A model generated the notes under the pieces. It searched no databases. It was not told the DNA's origin and worked only from the letters and a program-made list of their open reading frames with translations. Below, piece by piece: positions 24,501 to 34,973 of a stretch of 64,000 nucleotides of DNA. Position numbers and translations under genes: made by a program. Every line of letters starts with the position of its first letter. Position 1 is the first letter of the stretch. Origin of the DNA: Sacculina carcini (taxonomy: Eukaryota; Arthropoda; Thecostraca; Sacculinidae); contig OU696580.1 of assembly GCA_916048095.2 (NCBI GenBank), forward strand, positions 3,905,202 through 3,969,201. The letters run 5' to 3'.

Positions 24501-24580
24501 TACCAACTGGCGGGTCGGAGACTGTGTCAATCGACCGCCTCAAGCCGGCCGTCGTTCCAGCCGCAGTGTCTGCCGCCTAA
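21464..24580 (+). CDS. pol: Ty3 pol: protease, RT, RNase H, integrase
   Basis: Single long frame of 1,038 codons. The parts in order are an aspartic protease (DTGAG near residue 64), reverse transcriptase (about 230-410, with the YLDDV active-site box), RNase H (about 515-635), and integrase with an HHCC zinc region (about 705-742) and DDE core (about 771-874). The true N-terminus is formed by frameshifting from gag, so the first Met here need not be used. All catalytic blocks are recognisable and the length is normal for the family. Confidence 0.92.
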   Translation: MVYVAGQTHCRHLGAVVAPCVSFHVSAAPAGKLERQAMVAAPSGLPLLTVAARVGGRWVQFVVDTGAGISIVPPSMVNRSSLCPTSVRISAADGQPMTVHGEARLQIAVPKLRRNFTWTFVVSDSVYPLLGHDFLRHFELIVDCRNSCIRDATTTLRAPATASREQHVGLVVNDLGHLPAYVRSLLTQHSPLLSPREVNCRTVMPVHHNIDTGSVAPVFARPRRLIPDKEAAAKAAFDHLIEAGIVRRSNSPWSSPLHMVAKKTPGEWRIAGDYRALNARTVAYRYPLPHVQDLSARLAGMAVFSKLDLLQAYYQVPMNEDDIPKTAVVTPFGLFEYMFMPLGLRNAGATFQRLINSVLGHLYCTFAYLDDVLVFSRDQEQHKRDLSAVFEVFEQYGLRLSLEKCSFFQTSIDFLGHNITADGVRPPDAKIAPISDFPAPSDSASLRRFLGMVGFYRRMISSFAKIVHPLSERTKMQPNAKSLTLDDEERAAFVAIKEALENACTLPHPLPKCSHLQLVTDCSSTAAGAALHQMVDGSPQPVSFFSKKLSVAQRKYSVYDRELLAAYYAVLHFRHHLEGRSVTLLTDHKPLVSAFSSPNVAKSDRQQRHWSYITEYVSDVQHIKGADNMVADCLSRSVNAVEIDVCDLPAIARTQADDAETQTAAASLTPVKTSGDLPLLCDLSTPHPIPFLPEKCRLPVFNQMHSLCHPGIAASVKMIKSRYVWPKMESDIKSWVRACTACQQAKITRHTKSPRTEFDVPSTRFECVHLDIVGPLPPATSRYHLQSTPYRYLLTCIDRASRWSEAVPLTEISAASVAEAFMYHWVSRFGVPLRVVTDRGTQFESELFRELSALVGFHRVRTTAYHPQSNGLVERLHRVIKTALTARRQDWLSSLPVVMLGVRLLPTESGISPFTAVTGGYLLCPRVPTGDTVSTRTQHQFVMELARRMQEVDFHSMSAGTVHGTSPSYVPAKLMSCEQVWVRVDRVRRPLEAPYRGPFRVASRSPKVFKIDLPTGGSETVSIDRLKPAVVPAAVSAA

Positions 24581-25245
24581 CTGGCGCCGTCCGCACCTCC
24601 CACACCAGCTCCGAGGACTGCAACCGCCCCGCCTCCCACCCCTGTACCGGCGCCTCGTGCCTCTCCGCCACCACAGCTGCCACCGCAGCCGCCACCACAG
24701 AAGACCACCCGGGCAGGTCGGAAAGTCCGGTTTAAGGTAGACCCAGACTTTGACTATTCTTGACCATACCCTTGATTTCGAGACTGACGTTTTGATTTGA
24801 CTATCTATATAGTTTTTTCGTGTTCCGTCCATTGCTGATTTTGTTGCATTTGTCGCATTGTCTCCATTTATATTTCTAGGTTTATTCGTGTATACCTTTA
24901 ACACCCACGTCTCACGTCTCTGCACGGGCTACTCCGTATATCTGCTGTATGCCAGAGTAGGCCTGTGTAGTACAGTGGGGCGCACGTCGTTCACTGCTGC
25001 TTCCTGCGTGCTGATGTTATTGTGCAATAATTCATATAGTGTTTATTGTTATATATTTGTTATACATATGTCCTCATCATCATTTTTTCATCATCATGAT
25101 GATCATCACCGTCATCACCATTAGTTTGTATGTGTAATCAGCTGGTGCAGTGCGTGAACGTACGCCGTGTGTATTCTCTCGTGTGTCTTATGTATCATGT
25201 ACCTTGTCCGTGTATCGCCCAGCTCCGCTCTGGTAGGGGGAGTCC
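24581..25245 (+). other. Trailer between pol and 3' LTR
   Basis: Holds a CAT/ATG-rich imperfect run (about 25,074-25,123) and ends in the purine-rich GTAGGGGGAG just before the 3' LTR, the likely plus-strand primer. I see no envelope gene. Confidence 0.6.
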
Positions 25246-25620
25246 TATAGTGAGTGGCAACAATTTGTGACCCAGATTGGTCTCAATTGGCATCCCTCAT
25301 CGAGAGTGTGTGAGCTGCGGTTGTTTGTTCTTTCTTTTTATGAATTGATTTGTGATCATTTAATTTAATTACGTTTGAATATTATGTTTTTATGAATCAT
25401 CGCCTTAATTAATGTTTGTAAATTAATGTAATGTTACGCGCTTTGTGTATTGACGGATTTGTCCTGTATGTGTGACCGTGTTACTGCTGACGTGGACCAC
25501 TCAACTGATGACACGACATGACCTGACCGACCCTATATAAGCCCGCAGGAAATACAATACATTCTTATTCTGTTCCACACCGTGGCCGGTGTTTGTATAC
25601 TTGTGGAGTCTAAGCGTTAC
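25246..25620 (+). repeat. 3' LTR of the Ty3 element
   Basis: Full-length partner of the 5' LTR (about five differences in 375 bp), followed by the AGAGT target duplicate. Confidence 0.92.
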
Positions 25621-25625
25621 AGAGT

Positions 25626-25900
25626 ATTGGACAGATTTTACGCCCTGGCGTGCTCCAATGCCAGCGGTTTGGCCACACTGCTACAAATTCCACGGCCAAA
25701 TCTGCTGGTAATGGACCATATTGTTGCCGATGTGCTGGTGAACACGACTCAAGAAGTTGCACTTCTAACACCAAAAGGTGCATCAACAGTATTCGATTTA
25801 AGAAAACTGACGTCGATCACTGTTCGAATGACACTTGCTGCCCAGTGATGCAACACGAAATTATCAAGGTGCAATCCAAGACAGACTATGGACAGTGACA
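25626..25900 (+). pseudogene. LINE ORF1, zinc-knuckle piece
   Basis: Continuation of the LINE ORF1 cut by the Ty3 insertion. It reads RVLDRFYALAC, then in a shifted frame RFGHTATN, CCRCAGEHDSRSCTS and DHCSNDTCC. The minus-strand sister at 45,671-45,955 has RYYTLACYHCQRFGHSAANC, CFRCAGDHESRSC and DHCSNDPCC at the same places. These are CCHC knuckles of a retrotransposon nucleic-acid-binding protein. A frameshift at about 25,660 breaks the first knuckle. ORF2 is absent, so this copy is truncated soon after ORF1. Confidence 0.85.
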
Positions 25901-26460
25901 TGTCCAAAACGAAATGCTCACTTGTGAATATTCAGTCGGTATGTAACAATACTGCAGATATTGTTCAACTATTAAATGATGAAGATTACAAAAATTTGCA
26001 CTATTAAATATGTAACGTTTTATGTGCAGATTACTTGTGTGTTTATGTGTGTGTGTGTGTGTGGTTGTGTGTTTATGTTTGTATGTACGTGCATGTTTAT
26101 GTTAATGTTCATGTGTTTACGTACATGTTTATGTTTATGTGTTTACATACATGTTTTTGTTTATGTTCGTGTTTATGTTTGTGTTTGTGTGTGTGTGGTT
26201 GTGTGTTCGTATGTGTATGTTTCGTATTGTCACTCAAATTACGTATCGTTATACAAAATATGAACAATAATACTGTTATGTATTGATATTTAAATTATGT
26301 TAGTTCTGTTATTGTTAGGTAAATTATTTGTGCTATGTTTCGTTAAATGATGTGTTTATTATTTGAATGAGAAGATCTGCGAGTTCCTCTGGTGGAGTAG
26401 ATCTAAAATAAGATGAATAATAAATAATATTGACATAAAGAGAATCAGAATCAGCGTTAC
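25901..26460 (+). repeat. TG/TATG-rich microsatellite and AT-rich remainder
   Basis: From about 26,035 to 26,215 the sequence is TGTG and TTTATG runs. The overlapping Cys/Val/Tyr-rich frames are microsatellite translations. The rest holds nothing I recognise. A stretch ending AAGAGAATCAGAATCAGCG at about 26,438-26,458 could be a LINE tail. Confidence 0.7.
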
Positions 26461-26469
26461 GATAATCCG

Positions 26470-27800
26470 AGAAACTAATAACTTTGGGAGATTTGTAATG
26501 ATAGGCAGGCGGGCAGAAAATTCAATGAATGAATGGTCAGATATGGAGGAATCAATCGGAAAACAGTGAGATCATTAAACAGAATAGAAGGATCAGAGAA
26601 AGAAAGGAGAAGATCAAGTGTGTGACCGTGAACAGGAGTAGGGTAGCATATATGATTACAAAGACCAAATGAGTCCATTAATTGTAAAAATGTAGAAAAA
26701 AGACTTAAGATGAGGTGCATCAACCCAAAGGTTGAAGTCACCACAAATAACTATTCTAGAAGAGAACATACAAAGAAGTGTGTCTAGAAGAGAAGAAAAC
26801 TCATCAAGAAAAATTGAGGAATAAACAGAATTAAGACGGTAAATGTTGGTAATACATACAGGAAGAGTATTTTTACCTCAAACCTCACAGCAAATATATT
26901 CAAATAACTTGATAGATATATCTACACTAGAGAGATGGGCCTTAATAATATTTAAATTATATACAAAAGAGACACCACCACCACTGGTGGATTAGAGACA
27001 TTCATAGGGCGACAATTATGAAAAACTGAGTAGCCTGCTGAAAAAGCTGGAGGAGAGCTGTCAAAGAGGATATTTCAGCAACAGATAGCCACTATTCAAT
27101 AACCAGAAACATATAATACATAGGAAGAATGAACACAAAACAGTGAAACTTTTGACCTAATATACCTGAAATTCCAAAAAACACTTTTTAATAAACCAAT
27201 TTAATTATGAGACTTAGAACGAGAAAGTACTGAAGAAGAGTCAAAGAGAGAAAAAAGACACTTATCAGCGGATGATGAGTTATCAGCAGAACGACGAGAG
27301 TGAAGATGAGATGTAGACTCGTTATCGCTGGATGTGGACGAGACTGGTAGATCTGGCTGATCATTAGACGTGTTCAGTTTCACGGACGGCTGTCATCGCT
27401 GGTCTGGGTGCGATGGAAGACATCAGTCCTCGCCGAGATGAGACAGGGGCACGCAGGGTCGAATGACGAGTGGCTGGCGTTGACACGGCCAGCTCGCACA
27501 CACACACACACACACGCGCACACAAGCACACACACACACACACGCACACAGGTCTCATATCCACCGAAGCCACTAACTAGCGGCGAGCGAGTGACCGGCT
27601 GCTGCGGGCCATGAAAACTTTACAAACACACACGCACACACACACACACATACATACACACCGACACAACTATACACACTCGCTCACACACTCTCGCACG
27701 CAATACGAAATTTAACCATACACGATCACATATAGACACACTAACACGTTGACGCACTCAGACACAATATCACACACACACACACTCTATCTCTCTCACC
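26470..27800 (-). mobile_element. LINE fragment: 5' region plus endonuclease (LINE-D)
   Basis: Minus-strand remnant of a CR1/L2-like LINE. The 5' part (27,800 to about 27,380) is GT-rich leader. Next comes a Ser-rich stretch (27,201-27,383), then part of an APE-type endonuclease. The endonuclease part reads VICGDFNLWVDAPHLKS and PVHGHTLDLLLS in shifting frames, the GDFN and HTLDL hallmarks. Nothing after the endonuclease is present, and stops or frameshifts interrupt it. The leader recurs on the plus strand at 29,545-30,345, inside a hAT-2 element. Confidence 0.65.
27496..27550. repeat. (AC)n microsatellite
   Basis: ACAC runs interrupted by GCGC and AAGC. Further AC-rich patches continue to about 27,790 within the LINE-D leader. 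Confidence 0.9.
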
Positions 27801-27840
27801 GCACACGATCACACCGCAGCTTTTTTATGGATATGTTAAT

Positions 27841-27998
27841 TAAGGTTACCTTTTTAGGTTACATTTTATCGAAAATAATGATACTTTTTCTGGTTTTTAG
27901 GTTACTTTTTTGACAGCCCTAATAACTACTAAAAATTATTAGGCTACCAAAAGCTACTTTTTCATAAATAGGTTACTTTTTCTGCTTTTAGATTACTT
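27841..27998. mobile_element. hAT-1 fragment, rearranged
   Basis: 27,841-27,921 is the right end of hAT-1, ending TTTGACAGCCCTA. It is followed by an internal hAT-1 piece (TTATTAGGCTACCAAAAG onward) in an order not found in full copies, so the copy is deleted and rearranged. Confidence 0.75.
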
Positions 27999-28649
27999 TT
28001 CATCTTTGGTTGCGTTTAGTTATTCTATTCTTATTAGGTGACTTGAATCTTTCCATTGTCAAATGTGAGGAAGTACATGATACACCATTTTAAGTGCCCT
28101 TTACAAAAACACCAGTAGCAGCGGTAAATACGCAGTTGAATTGGAACGATGTATTGCGACACAAGCAAGTGAATGAGTGACGACAAAGTAACACAAGGAC
28201 AGGACACGCGTAACACACACACACATGCATACTTCACGCACCAACGGGCAACTGACTCTCTTGCGCACGCACAAACACAAGTAGAACTGGCCAGTGGTCT
28301 TCAAACAAACACACATTTATTTAATATAGCGCACAAAATAATCACAAGCGCGCGACAGGTAACATGCGACTGGGGCAAGTGGAATAATTGGGTCGACTGC
28401 TCAAAATTGGCTAAAGTATAAACCTGCAGAGAAGAACAGAAACACAAACATGTAGCAATTATGAGTACGGAATATGTAATGAAATGTGGAAAAAAGAGAT
28501 AAATCATCAAGTTGAAAAATCAATTTAATCAACATAAATAGGAATAAGCAATTGTAGAATAATGACTGGTTGCTGTGTAACCGAATCATTCACTCACTCG
28601 CTGTTTAACGTCACGATTGGATGAATGGATAAGTTATGTATGGTCGTGC
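27999..28649. other. Unassigned stretch
   Basis: AT-rich and AC-rich sequence with short overlapping frames only. I see no motif, terminal repeat or RNA gene. Confidence 0.4.
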
Positions 28650-29544
28650 GTCACGACTAGAGATGCGACCTTAAAGAAAGCTGATGGTTTTTTAAAATGA
28701 AAAACGTTTTTTTGCCAAAAACCCTCGACCAAAAAAACACGTTTTTTTGTTTTTTTTAAGAGTCATGTAAATAATTCAAATTATGGAAATGATATATTTG
28801 GGATGTTAAGTGAATTATTTTTATCAACACATGAGTTATTCATGCTATTAGTGACCCCATCAAATTGAATTATCATTAAATATGTACAATAAAATGGTTA
28901 TAATGTGTCTGAAACCCCTAATATCATTGTTTACACGGTACTGTGCGGCACTTCTATTTACAGTACAGCTTTGCATTCAATTATTGAGTTAATCATTGTG
29001 TAATAAAGCAGGGTTTGAGAACCATTTTTTCTGCTAAAACCGAAACTGTTAAAAAAAAACAACAGGTTCCATAATTTTGTTTATTTTTTACCTATTACTT
29101 TTTTCCTACCAGAAATGAACTACGTTGATTACAATCAACTTCATTATTTCATTCAGCAGATCAATTATTTGCAAATATAAATGTACAAAACTGCAAATAT
29201 TTACATAAAGACTACAAATATATATACAAACTTAGTGTCCCTAATGAGCTACGAATAAAAGCGGGTCGCATTATTCATTCGCAATCCTGACCAAAAAAAC
29301 GGACAATATTTTCGTGTAGGAAAAAAACGACTGAGCAAATATATTTTATGTACAAAAAAGTATTTGAACACAAATAACTACATACTTTCCTAACTAGCTA
29401 CTACTTTACTTACTACTTTACTTTACTTATTAACTAACTACTTTACTAACTACTTTCCTTGATCTGCCGCCATTTTTTTTTCAAAATCTCTACATCTACG
29501 AAAACCGTTTTTTCAAGAAATATATTTTGAAAAAAACCATGGTC

Positions 29545-30345
29545 AAAAAATGTAGTGTGATTGTGTGCAGTGAGAGAGCATGGGCGTAAATTTGTGTCGA
29601 GGCTCGGGGGGGGGGGGGGGTGACAGCCATCATGTATTAGTGTTCAAACTTGACTCAGTTGGCCAATTGCATGAGACCCTCAACTATTTTCAGCCTTTTC
29701 AATTACAACACACATACCCCAATGAAAGGTGTAATGCGTGATATAATTCTTTACATATTTATAACTTCTTACATTTTTGGTCTATTGTCATTTACCTTCC
29801 ATGCTGATTTTGATGATAATATAACCAATAAACTGGGCTCAGCAGAATTCTCGCGCGGTATTATTGCATATGCATACCCCCCAGCCAATTTGTCGGGGGG
29901 TATATATACCCCCCATACCCTCCTGGATTTACGCCCATGTGAGAGAGTGTGTGTGAGAGATTGTCTGCGTTGACTGAGATTGTGTGTGCGTGAACGTGTT
30001 AATGTGTCTATGTGTGATCGAGTACAGTTGAATTGCGTATTGCGTGCGAGAGTGTGTGAGCAAGTGTGTATAGTTGTGTATAGCTGTGTGTGTATGCCTT
30101 TGTGAATTGTCCATGCCCCGCGGCGGCGAGCGAATGACCGGTTCGTCGCTGATTGGTTGTTGCGGCGGGTGAGGACTGTGCGTGTGTGTGTGTCCGTGTG
30201 TGCTCCCGTGTGTCACAGTGCGAGCTAGGAGTCGTGTTCGTAGGGTTGTCGACGTGTGACGTCTTGTGGGCACGCGTGGGACTGTGATGCCCACGCGCGC
30301 CTGTCTGAATATATATTAGTCTTTTTGTTTGCCGTTACAAAAACA
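29545..30345 (+). mobile_element. LINE-D 5' leader inserted in hAT-2
   Basis: GT-rich sequence matching the reverse complement of 27,560-27,800, including GTGCGAGAGTGTGTGAGCAA and GCGGCGGCGAGCGAATGACC. The homology to the hAT-2 sister copy stops at about 29,545 and resumes at about 30,345 with AACAGTTTAAATCAAG. It shows no coding. Confidence 0.6.
29579..29939. mobile_element. 361-bp hAT-type MITE (CATGGGCG ends)
   Basis: Inverted ends CATGGGCGTAAAT and ATTTACGCCCATG, each followed inward by a G-run or C-run. The flanks carry a perfect 8-bp duplication TGAGAGAG (29,571-29,578 and 29,940-29,947). It is the youngest layer of a three-deep nest. Confidence 0.88.
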
Positions 30346-31016
30346 GTTTAAATCAAGTGGTTTACCAGCCACTTATACCAGCAGGATACTTGCTATACAA
30401 AAGGTATTTGGACCTACACCAATCAAATCTATCTTCCATAGAGACTGTTCCAGAAAGCATTGTTTGATTAAAAAATCGTTAGTTTAAATATACGTTTGTC
30501 AAAAAACACTTGACCAACCAGACACTTGTCTTGTTCTGCTGTCAATATTTTCTGAACCTGTACATTAATAAAAGGAATTTAAGACCAGTTTGAAAAACAT
30601 CATTGCATTGTCTCATAAAAAACATGTTTTTTATAAAAAAAACACATGACTACTCAATGAATTTGTTTTTTTCTGCTGACAAATTATTCCAAATATCCTC
30701 ATAATTAAAACCATCTATAAAAACATGGGCTTCTCAATGAAAAAACCTAAACCACCGGACCCGGATGCACTTTCAAATAGTCTCCTGGGATTTTTATTTA
30801 TAAATATTTTTGTTTTTTATACTATTATCAAATTATCTTTGAAATTAGACACGTAAAGATGTACAAAACATCAATTTAACTCATTTCTATGTACTAAAAT
30901 CCATCATCCGATGACAATTGGGGCTAATTCTAAAAAAACACAAACAAACTTTAAAAAACATGTTTTTTGCAAAAAACGCAAAAAAAGAAGTTTTTTTTTG
31001 CATCACTAGTCACGAC

Positions 31017-31865
31017 CCGATTTGTCATGAATATGTGAGCCTAATACGCCGTTGCCGTTTACGTGTTTTTGTAGTTCAGGAAATAACATTCGTGATGATA
31101 ATATACTCGTGTCATGAATGCCGTTTTTGATCAGCAATCAATCATATAATTGCAAACAAGTAAACTTATGAAGACTCTGTGGCCAAAGATAGGAAATGTT
31201 TGTGGAGTTAGATAGAAAAAGATAAGTAGGATTTCATTCGGAGGAGTCGAGGAGGAAGTGAATTATAAATGCGGGGTGCAGAACAAATTTCGCAGACCAA
31301 GTGGCATGGTTTAACGCAGAGGGACAGATTAGAGGAGTAGGATGGCGTCGTGAAGAACTCTCTTGAACTGAGTGTTGTATGACAGTGAGGTCACTCATCC
31401 AACCGATATTCATATATCTTTCAACCATGTCCCACATTGATTAATTGTATCGATGCTATTTGTATATATAAAAATACAGAATTTAGTCAAATGATGAGAT
31501 TGATCGGTTTTTACGTTGTGGTGCAACACAGATACTTTGTCTCGCACCACCTCGCGACCCCACCAGCACGCCGGTAATCCTTTGGCGCGATAATCCTTCC
31601 GGGTTGGTGCCTCTGCACAACGTTTTTGCTTTCATTTTACCCGAATTAAAAAAGCACGCCGGTTCGTCTCTATGTCTGTATGTCATTTTGGTCCGTGTTA
31701 TTGTGTATTTGTTGTTGGACCATATGCGCATCAGTTTGTTTGTACGTGTGTCGGATAGTTCTGTCCTGTTGTGTCTGTACTTGTAAATACAGTCGGTCCA
31801 TTGCACTAAAACTGCGAACTTGTGTTGATCCGTGGCTACCCAAACGCCACACATTCTTGACATTT
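31017..31865. other. Unassigned stretch
   Basis: No gene recognised. The segment 31,500-31,863 has mixed composition and ends ATTCTTGACA, faintly like the end of an LTR. No partner, target duplication or primer site could be shown. Confidence 0.35.
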
Positions 31866-31867
31866 GC

Positions 31868-32275
31868 AAGTTACTAAAAGTATTAGGTTACTTCTCTCAG
31901 AGAAGTAGATACAGAGTAATAGATAGATAATAGAATAATAATACATACAGAGAAGTTCTCTGTATCTAAAAGTCTCTTTTTATGAGTTGTTCCAAGCAAT
32001 ATAAAGTAAACTGTTGCAATCTTTAATTAAATGCGTTAATTAATAGTTTTTCCCTAAAATTTTGACGTTTATGTATATCTTTGCAATGTTAGGTCACATT
32101 CTGGTGGTCTGTTGTAAAAATGTCACCAGAACCGAGACAAGGTGGAAAAGAAGGTATTATTGTGTGACTCAATGGTTTCATCTTGTATATATTTGCTTTT
32201 GAGAGATTCTAAGATTTATTTTTAGGTTACCTTTTCTCGAAGATAAAGTAACTTTTTCCATTTTTAGATTACTAG
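31868..32275. mobile_element. hAT-1 fragment, decayed
   Basis: Carries TTACTAAAAGTATTAGGTTA and later GGTGGTCTGTTGTAAAAATG, aligning with 18,000-18,060 and 18,770-19,140 of the full hAT-1. A direct repeat of AGAGAAGT separates two halves, and the terminal CCCTA is missing. Confidence 0.7.
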
Positions 32276-32581
32276 TGTTCATACACCCTCTTTTCCCCAG
32301 ATATGTGCTCGTATGAGTGGCTGTCGGGCACATCCGGTTTCTTTTAATATAATGTTTCAAATGCTTTGGCTAGAGTTAGCGTTGAGTAGCTGAATTCGAT
32401 ATTTTCACTATCCGAGTGTATAATGGTTTGGTCCGCGCCTAAAACATCACTCAAACCGTCACTGGTTTATAAAAATATCAATCTTTGAAGGAAAAACCAA
32501 ATTTTCTGCGTGCGCATATTTGTCCTAATTTAAGAGATTCTACATGTGGAAACAATTCTTTTTTCATAGTCCCGCCTCAGC

Positions 32582-32817
32582 CAACGCCACCTAGATACAG
32601 ATGTATCTAGATACATTGGCACCTAGATGTTGAGGCAATGCCACCTAGATACATCTATATCTAGGCAATGCCACCTAGATACATCTATATCTAGGTGGCA
32701 TCTAGGTACATCTAGGTACTATATCTGCCATCTAGGTACGTCTATATCTAGGTGGCATTGCCTCAACATCTAGGTGTTAATGCCACCTATAGATATAGAT
32801 GTATCTAGGTAGCATTG
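32582..32817. mobile_element. Palindromic MITE with CAACGCCACCTAG ends
   Basis: The whole 236 bp folds on itself around about 32,698. The arms contain repeated CCACCTAGATAC units, and the inner palindrome runs 32,626-32,770. Possible 7-bp flanks CCTCAGC and CCTAAAC differ at two positions. It shares its ends with the 29-bp palindrome at 61,649. Confidence 0.7.
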
Positions 32818-33244
32818 CCTAAACCTCCTGAAACTGTAACAATATCTAGATGGCGCTCGATGTCGTGAGTAACACCGCGTGCGTATTCATGTGCCTTATG
32901 CGCATGCGGATTGCGCATGCGCATGTGTTTTGGCGGGTCCACCGCCGTTTCGATCATCACGGGGCATTTGCGCGGTCTCACGTGGTTTGCGCGTCATTTC
33001 GCTATCTGCTCCTGGTGTCTGTGTATTGTGAGCTGCACGGTTCGTCGGTACCCGTGATGTGAGGGCAGTCTTTTCTACGAGGAAGGTCAGTGGGCGTTGC
33101 CCGTTACTCACCGTTCACACATTACACGTTTCATTTAGCTTTGCTTGATTTTCGTATGGTCATATCTATGTAATGCTAGAAGTAAATATCTGATCAATTT
33201 CAACATTTGTCAAAACAATATATTTTGATATGTATGGATAACAT
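32818..33244. other. Unassigned, locally GC-rich stretch
   Basis: 32,850-33,110 is CpG-rich with several GCGCATGCG repeats and short open frames on both strands. No family is recognised. It could be an unmethylated island or an unknown repeat. Confidence 0.35.
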
Positions 33245-33392
33245 TGAGACGATTCGGCAACGTAGATGTGATCATTCCGCCTAATAGTATGAAAATAATA
33301 ACCTAGCGATGAAAAAGTAACCTGAAATAAAAAGTTAACCTAATCATGAAAATGTAACCTGGTATCCTTATAACTTTAATGTTTATGGTTTA

Positions 33393-33793
33393 CTGTATGT
33401 CCCGACCATTAAGCCCGTATTTTAATCCAAAGTTCTATTCCGTATTTCATTGTGGGTTTGGGTTTTGACCAGGGTTATTTCAGGGTAAAATAATCGGTCT
33501 AATCGGTCTTTTATTTGATTGAGCAAACTTAATTATATTATGAACTATATCAATGCTAATATAGTACAATTACCTTAAATAGGTGAAAAACGTAAATTTA
33601 GACGTAATGTTTGGAAAGGCTTGATTTTAACCGGTGTATTTGGAACTAACAGAACGCTTGTAAAATACTATCAGAGAAAAATCTAAAGTTTGCGTGCGTT
33701 ATTTGGACCGTACTATTAAGAAACCTAGTATTTCAGGGCTGAAAAGTGACATGGGTTTAATGTTCATGCTGGCTTAATGGCCGGTATATACGG
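33393..33793. mobile_element. TA-flanked MITE (mariner-like)
   Basis: Ends CTGTATGTCCCGACCATTAA and (complement of the right end) CCGTATATACCGGCCATTAA match at about 80 percent by eye. The flanks are TA at 33,391-33,392 and 33,794-33,795. It is 401 bp and non-coding. A second copy, cut on the right, lies at 38,966-39,257, and a right-end piece at 48,031-48,180. Confidence 0.65.
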
Positions 33794-33880
33794 TAAGTTT
33801 TTATGCTGTCTTAGGTAGCTCATGTCAATGTCAGCTTTAGGTGATAGAAGTAATGTTTTGACACCCAACTACAGGGCTCT

Positions 33881-34850
33881 GAATAAGTGGTTTCTGCTTC
33901 CTCAGCTTTCTAGTCTAAAGGGCCAGTTAGCTTTCATTAGTGAACCAAATGAAAAAACAAACGGTATATTAGAACATGGACGCGCTAGACATTGCAGTCT
34001 CACGTGCGCCTACAAGACACCGCACACACACATACACACACACTCGCACCACGACGCTTATAAGCAGAGATTGGAAAAATATGTGATCACATAAAAATAG
34101 TTTTTCACCTAAAACCCCGACACGTTCACCTAAAACCCCGTTTACTGCAAAAAACCTAAAACGTATTTTCTAGAAGTTTTAACCTAAATAGGAGATTTAT
34201 TATCGTATAGAAAAATTTCAGGCAAAGTTTTTCCTCTGTCGGATTAATTGATTCTATTTTAGGATTAGCACATTGATCTAAGTGATTTGACGATATGTGC
34301 GTGTGTCGGAATCGTATACATTCGGTATCAAATGCTCACTGTATCAAACAATTGGTGTGTCTGTCTGTGTCTGAATAAGTGGTTTCTGCTTCCTCAGCTT
34401 TCTAGTCTAAAGGGCCAGTTAGCTTTCATTAGTAAACCAAATGAAAAAACAAACGGTATATTAGAACATGGACGCGCGAGACATTGCAGTCCCACGTGCG
34501 CCTACAAGACACCGCACACACACATACACACACTCGCACCACGACGCTTATAAGCAGAGATTGGAAAAATATGTGATCACATAAAAAATAGTTTTCACCT
34601 AAAACCCCGACACGTTCACCTAAAACCCCGTTTACGGCAAAAAACCTAAAACGTATTTTCTAGAAGTTTTAACCTAAAATGGGAGATTTATTATATTATA
34701 TAAAAATTTCAGGCAAATTTTTCCCTCTGTCGAATAAGTTGATACTATTTTAGGATTAGCACATTGATTTGACGATATGCGCGTGTGTCGGAATCGTACA
34801 CATTCGGTTTCAAATGCTCACTGTATCAAACAATTGGTGTGTCTGTGTTT
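33881..34850 (+). repeat. Tandem duplication of a 492-bp unit
   Basis: Unit 1 starts at 33,881 and unit 2 at 34,373, both with GAATAAGTGGTTTCTGCTTC. They differ at scattered positions. Each holds an AC microsatellite and two copies of CCTAAAACCCCG. A third copy at 48,240-51,900 is split by a LINE. Confidence 0.9.
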
Positions 34851-34973
34851 GTGTGTGCGTGCGTGTGTTTCCGGTGGTTCAATAGTGCATTTGATGTTGT
34901 ATGTACGTATGATGCCAGTTTGGCTGGTGTTGAACGATTTGCAGGTGCAGTGTCACTTGCTCGCGGTAATGAA

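Larger units (their letters stand above)
20190..25620 (+). mobile_element. Ty3/Gypsy LTR retrotransposon, CsRn1-like, nearly whole
   Basis: A 5.4-kb element with two 375-bp LTRs and a 5-bp target duplication AGAGT (20,185-20,189 and 25,621-25,625). It has a primer-binding site suited to tRNA-Trp, then gag and pol in the order protease, reverse transcriptase, RNase H, integrase, which is the Ty3 order. The gag carries a Cys-His-Cys-Cys cluster in place of usual knuckles, a mark of the CsRn1 clade. The LTRs differ at only about five positions, so insertion was recent. It looks almost whole, with at most about one break. Its high GC stands out from the surroundings. It sits inside a LINE ORF1. 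Confidence 0.93.
28658..31008. mobile_element. hAT-2 non-autonomous element with nested insertions
   Basis: Ends are TAGAGATGCGACC and (complement of the right end) TAGTGATGCAAAA. The 8-bp flank GTCACGAC is repeated exactly at 28,650-28,657 and 31,009-31,016. The body is A/T-homopolymer rich (AAAACCG- and TTTTTGCA-type subterminal repeats) and non-coding. Relative to the sister at 35,538 it carries about 800 extra bp at about 29,545-30,345, which is LINE-D leader with a MITE in it. Confidence 0.88.

Noticed and set aside
31499-31865. Solo LTR
   Set aside because: The end resembles an LTR end, but no start, target duplication or second copy in the window supports it.
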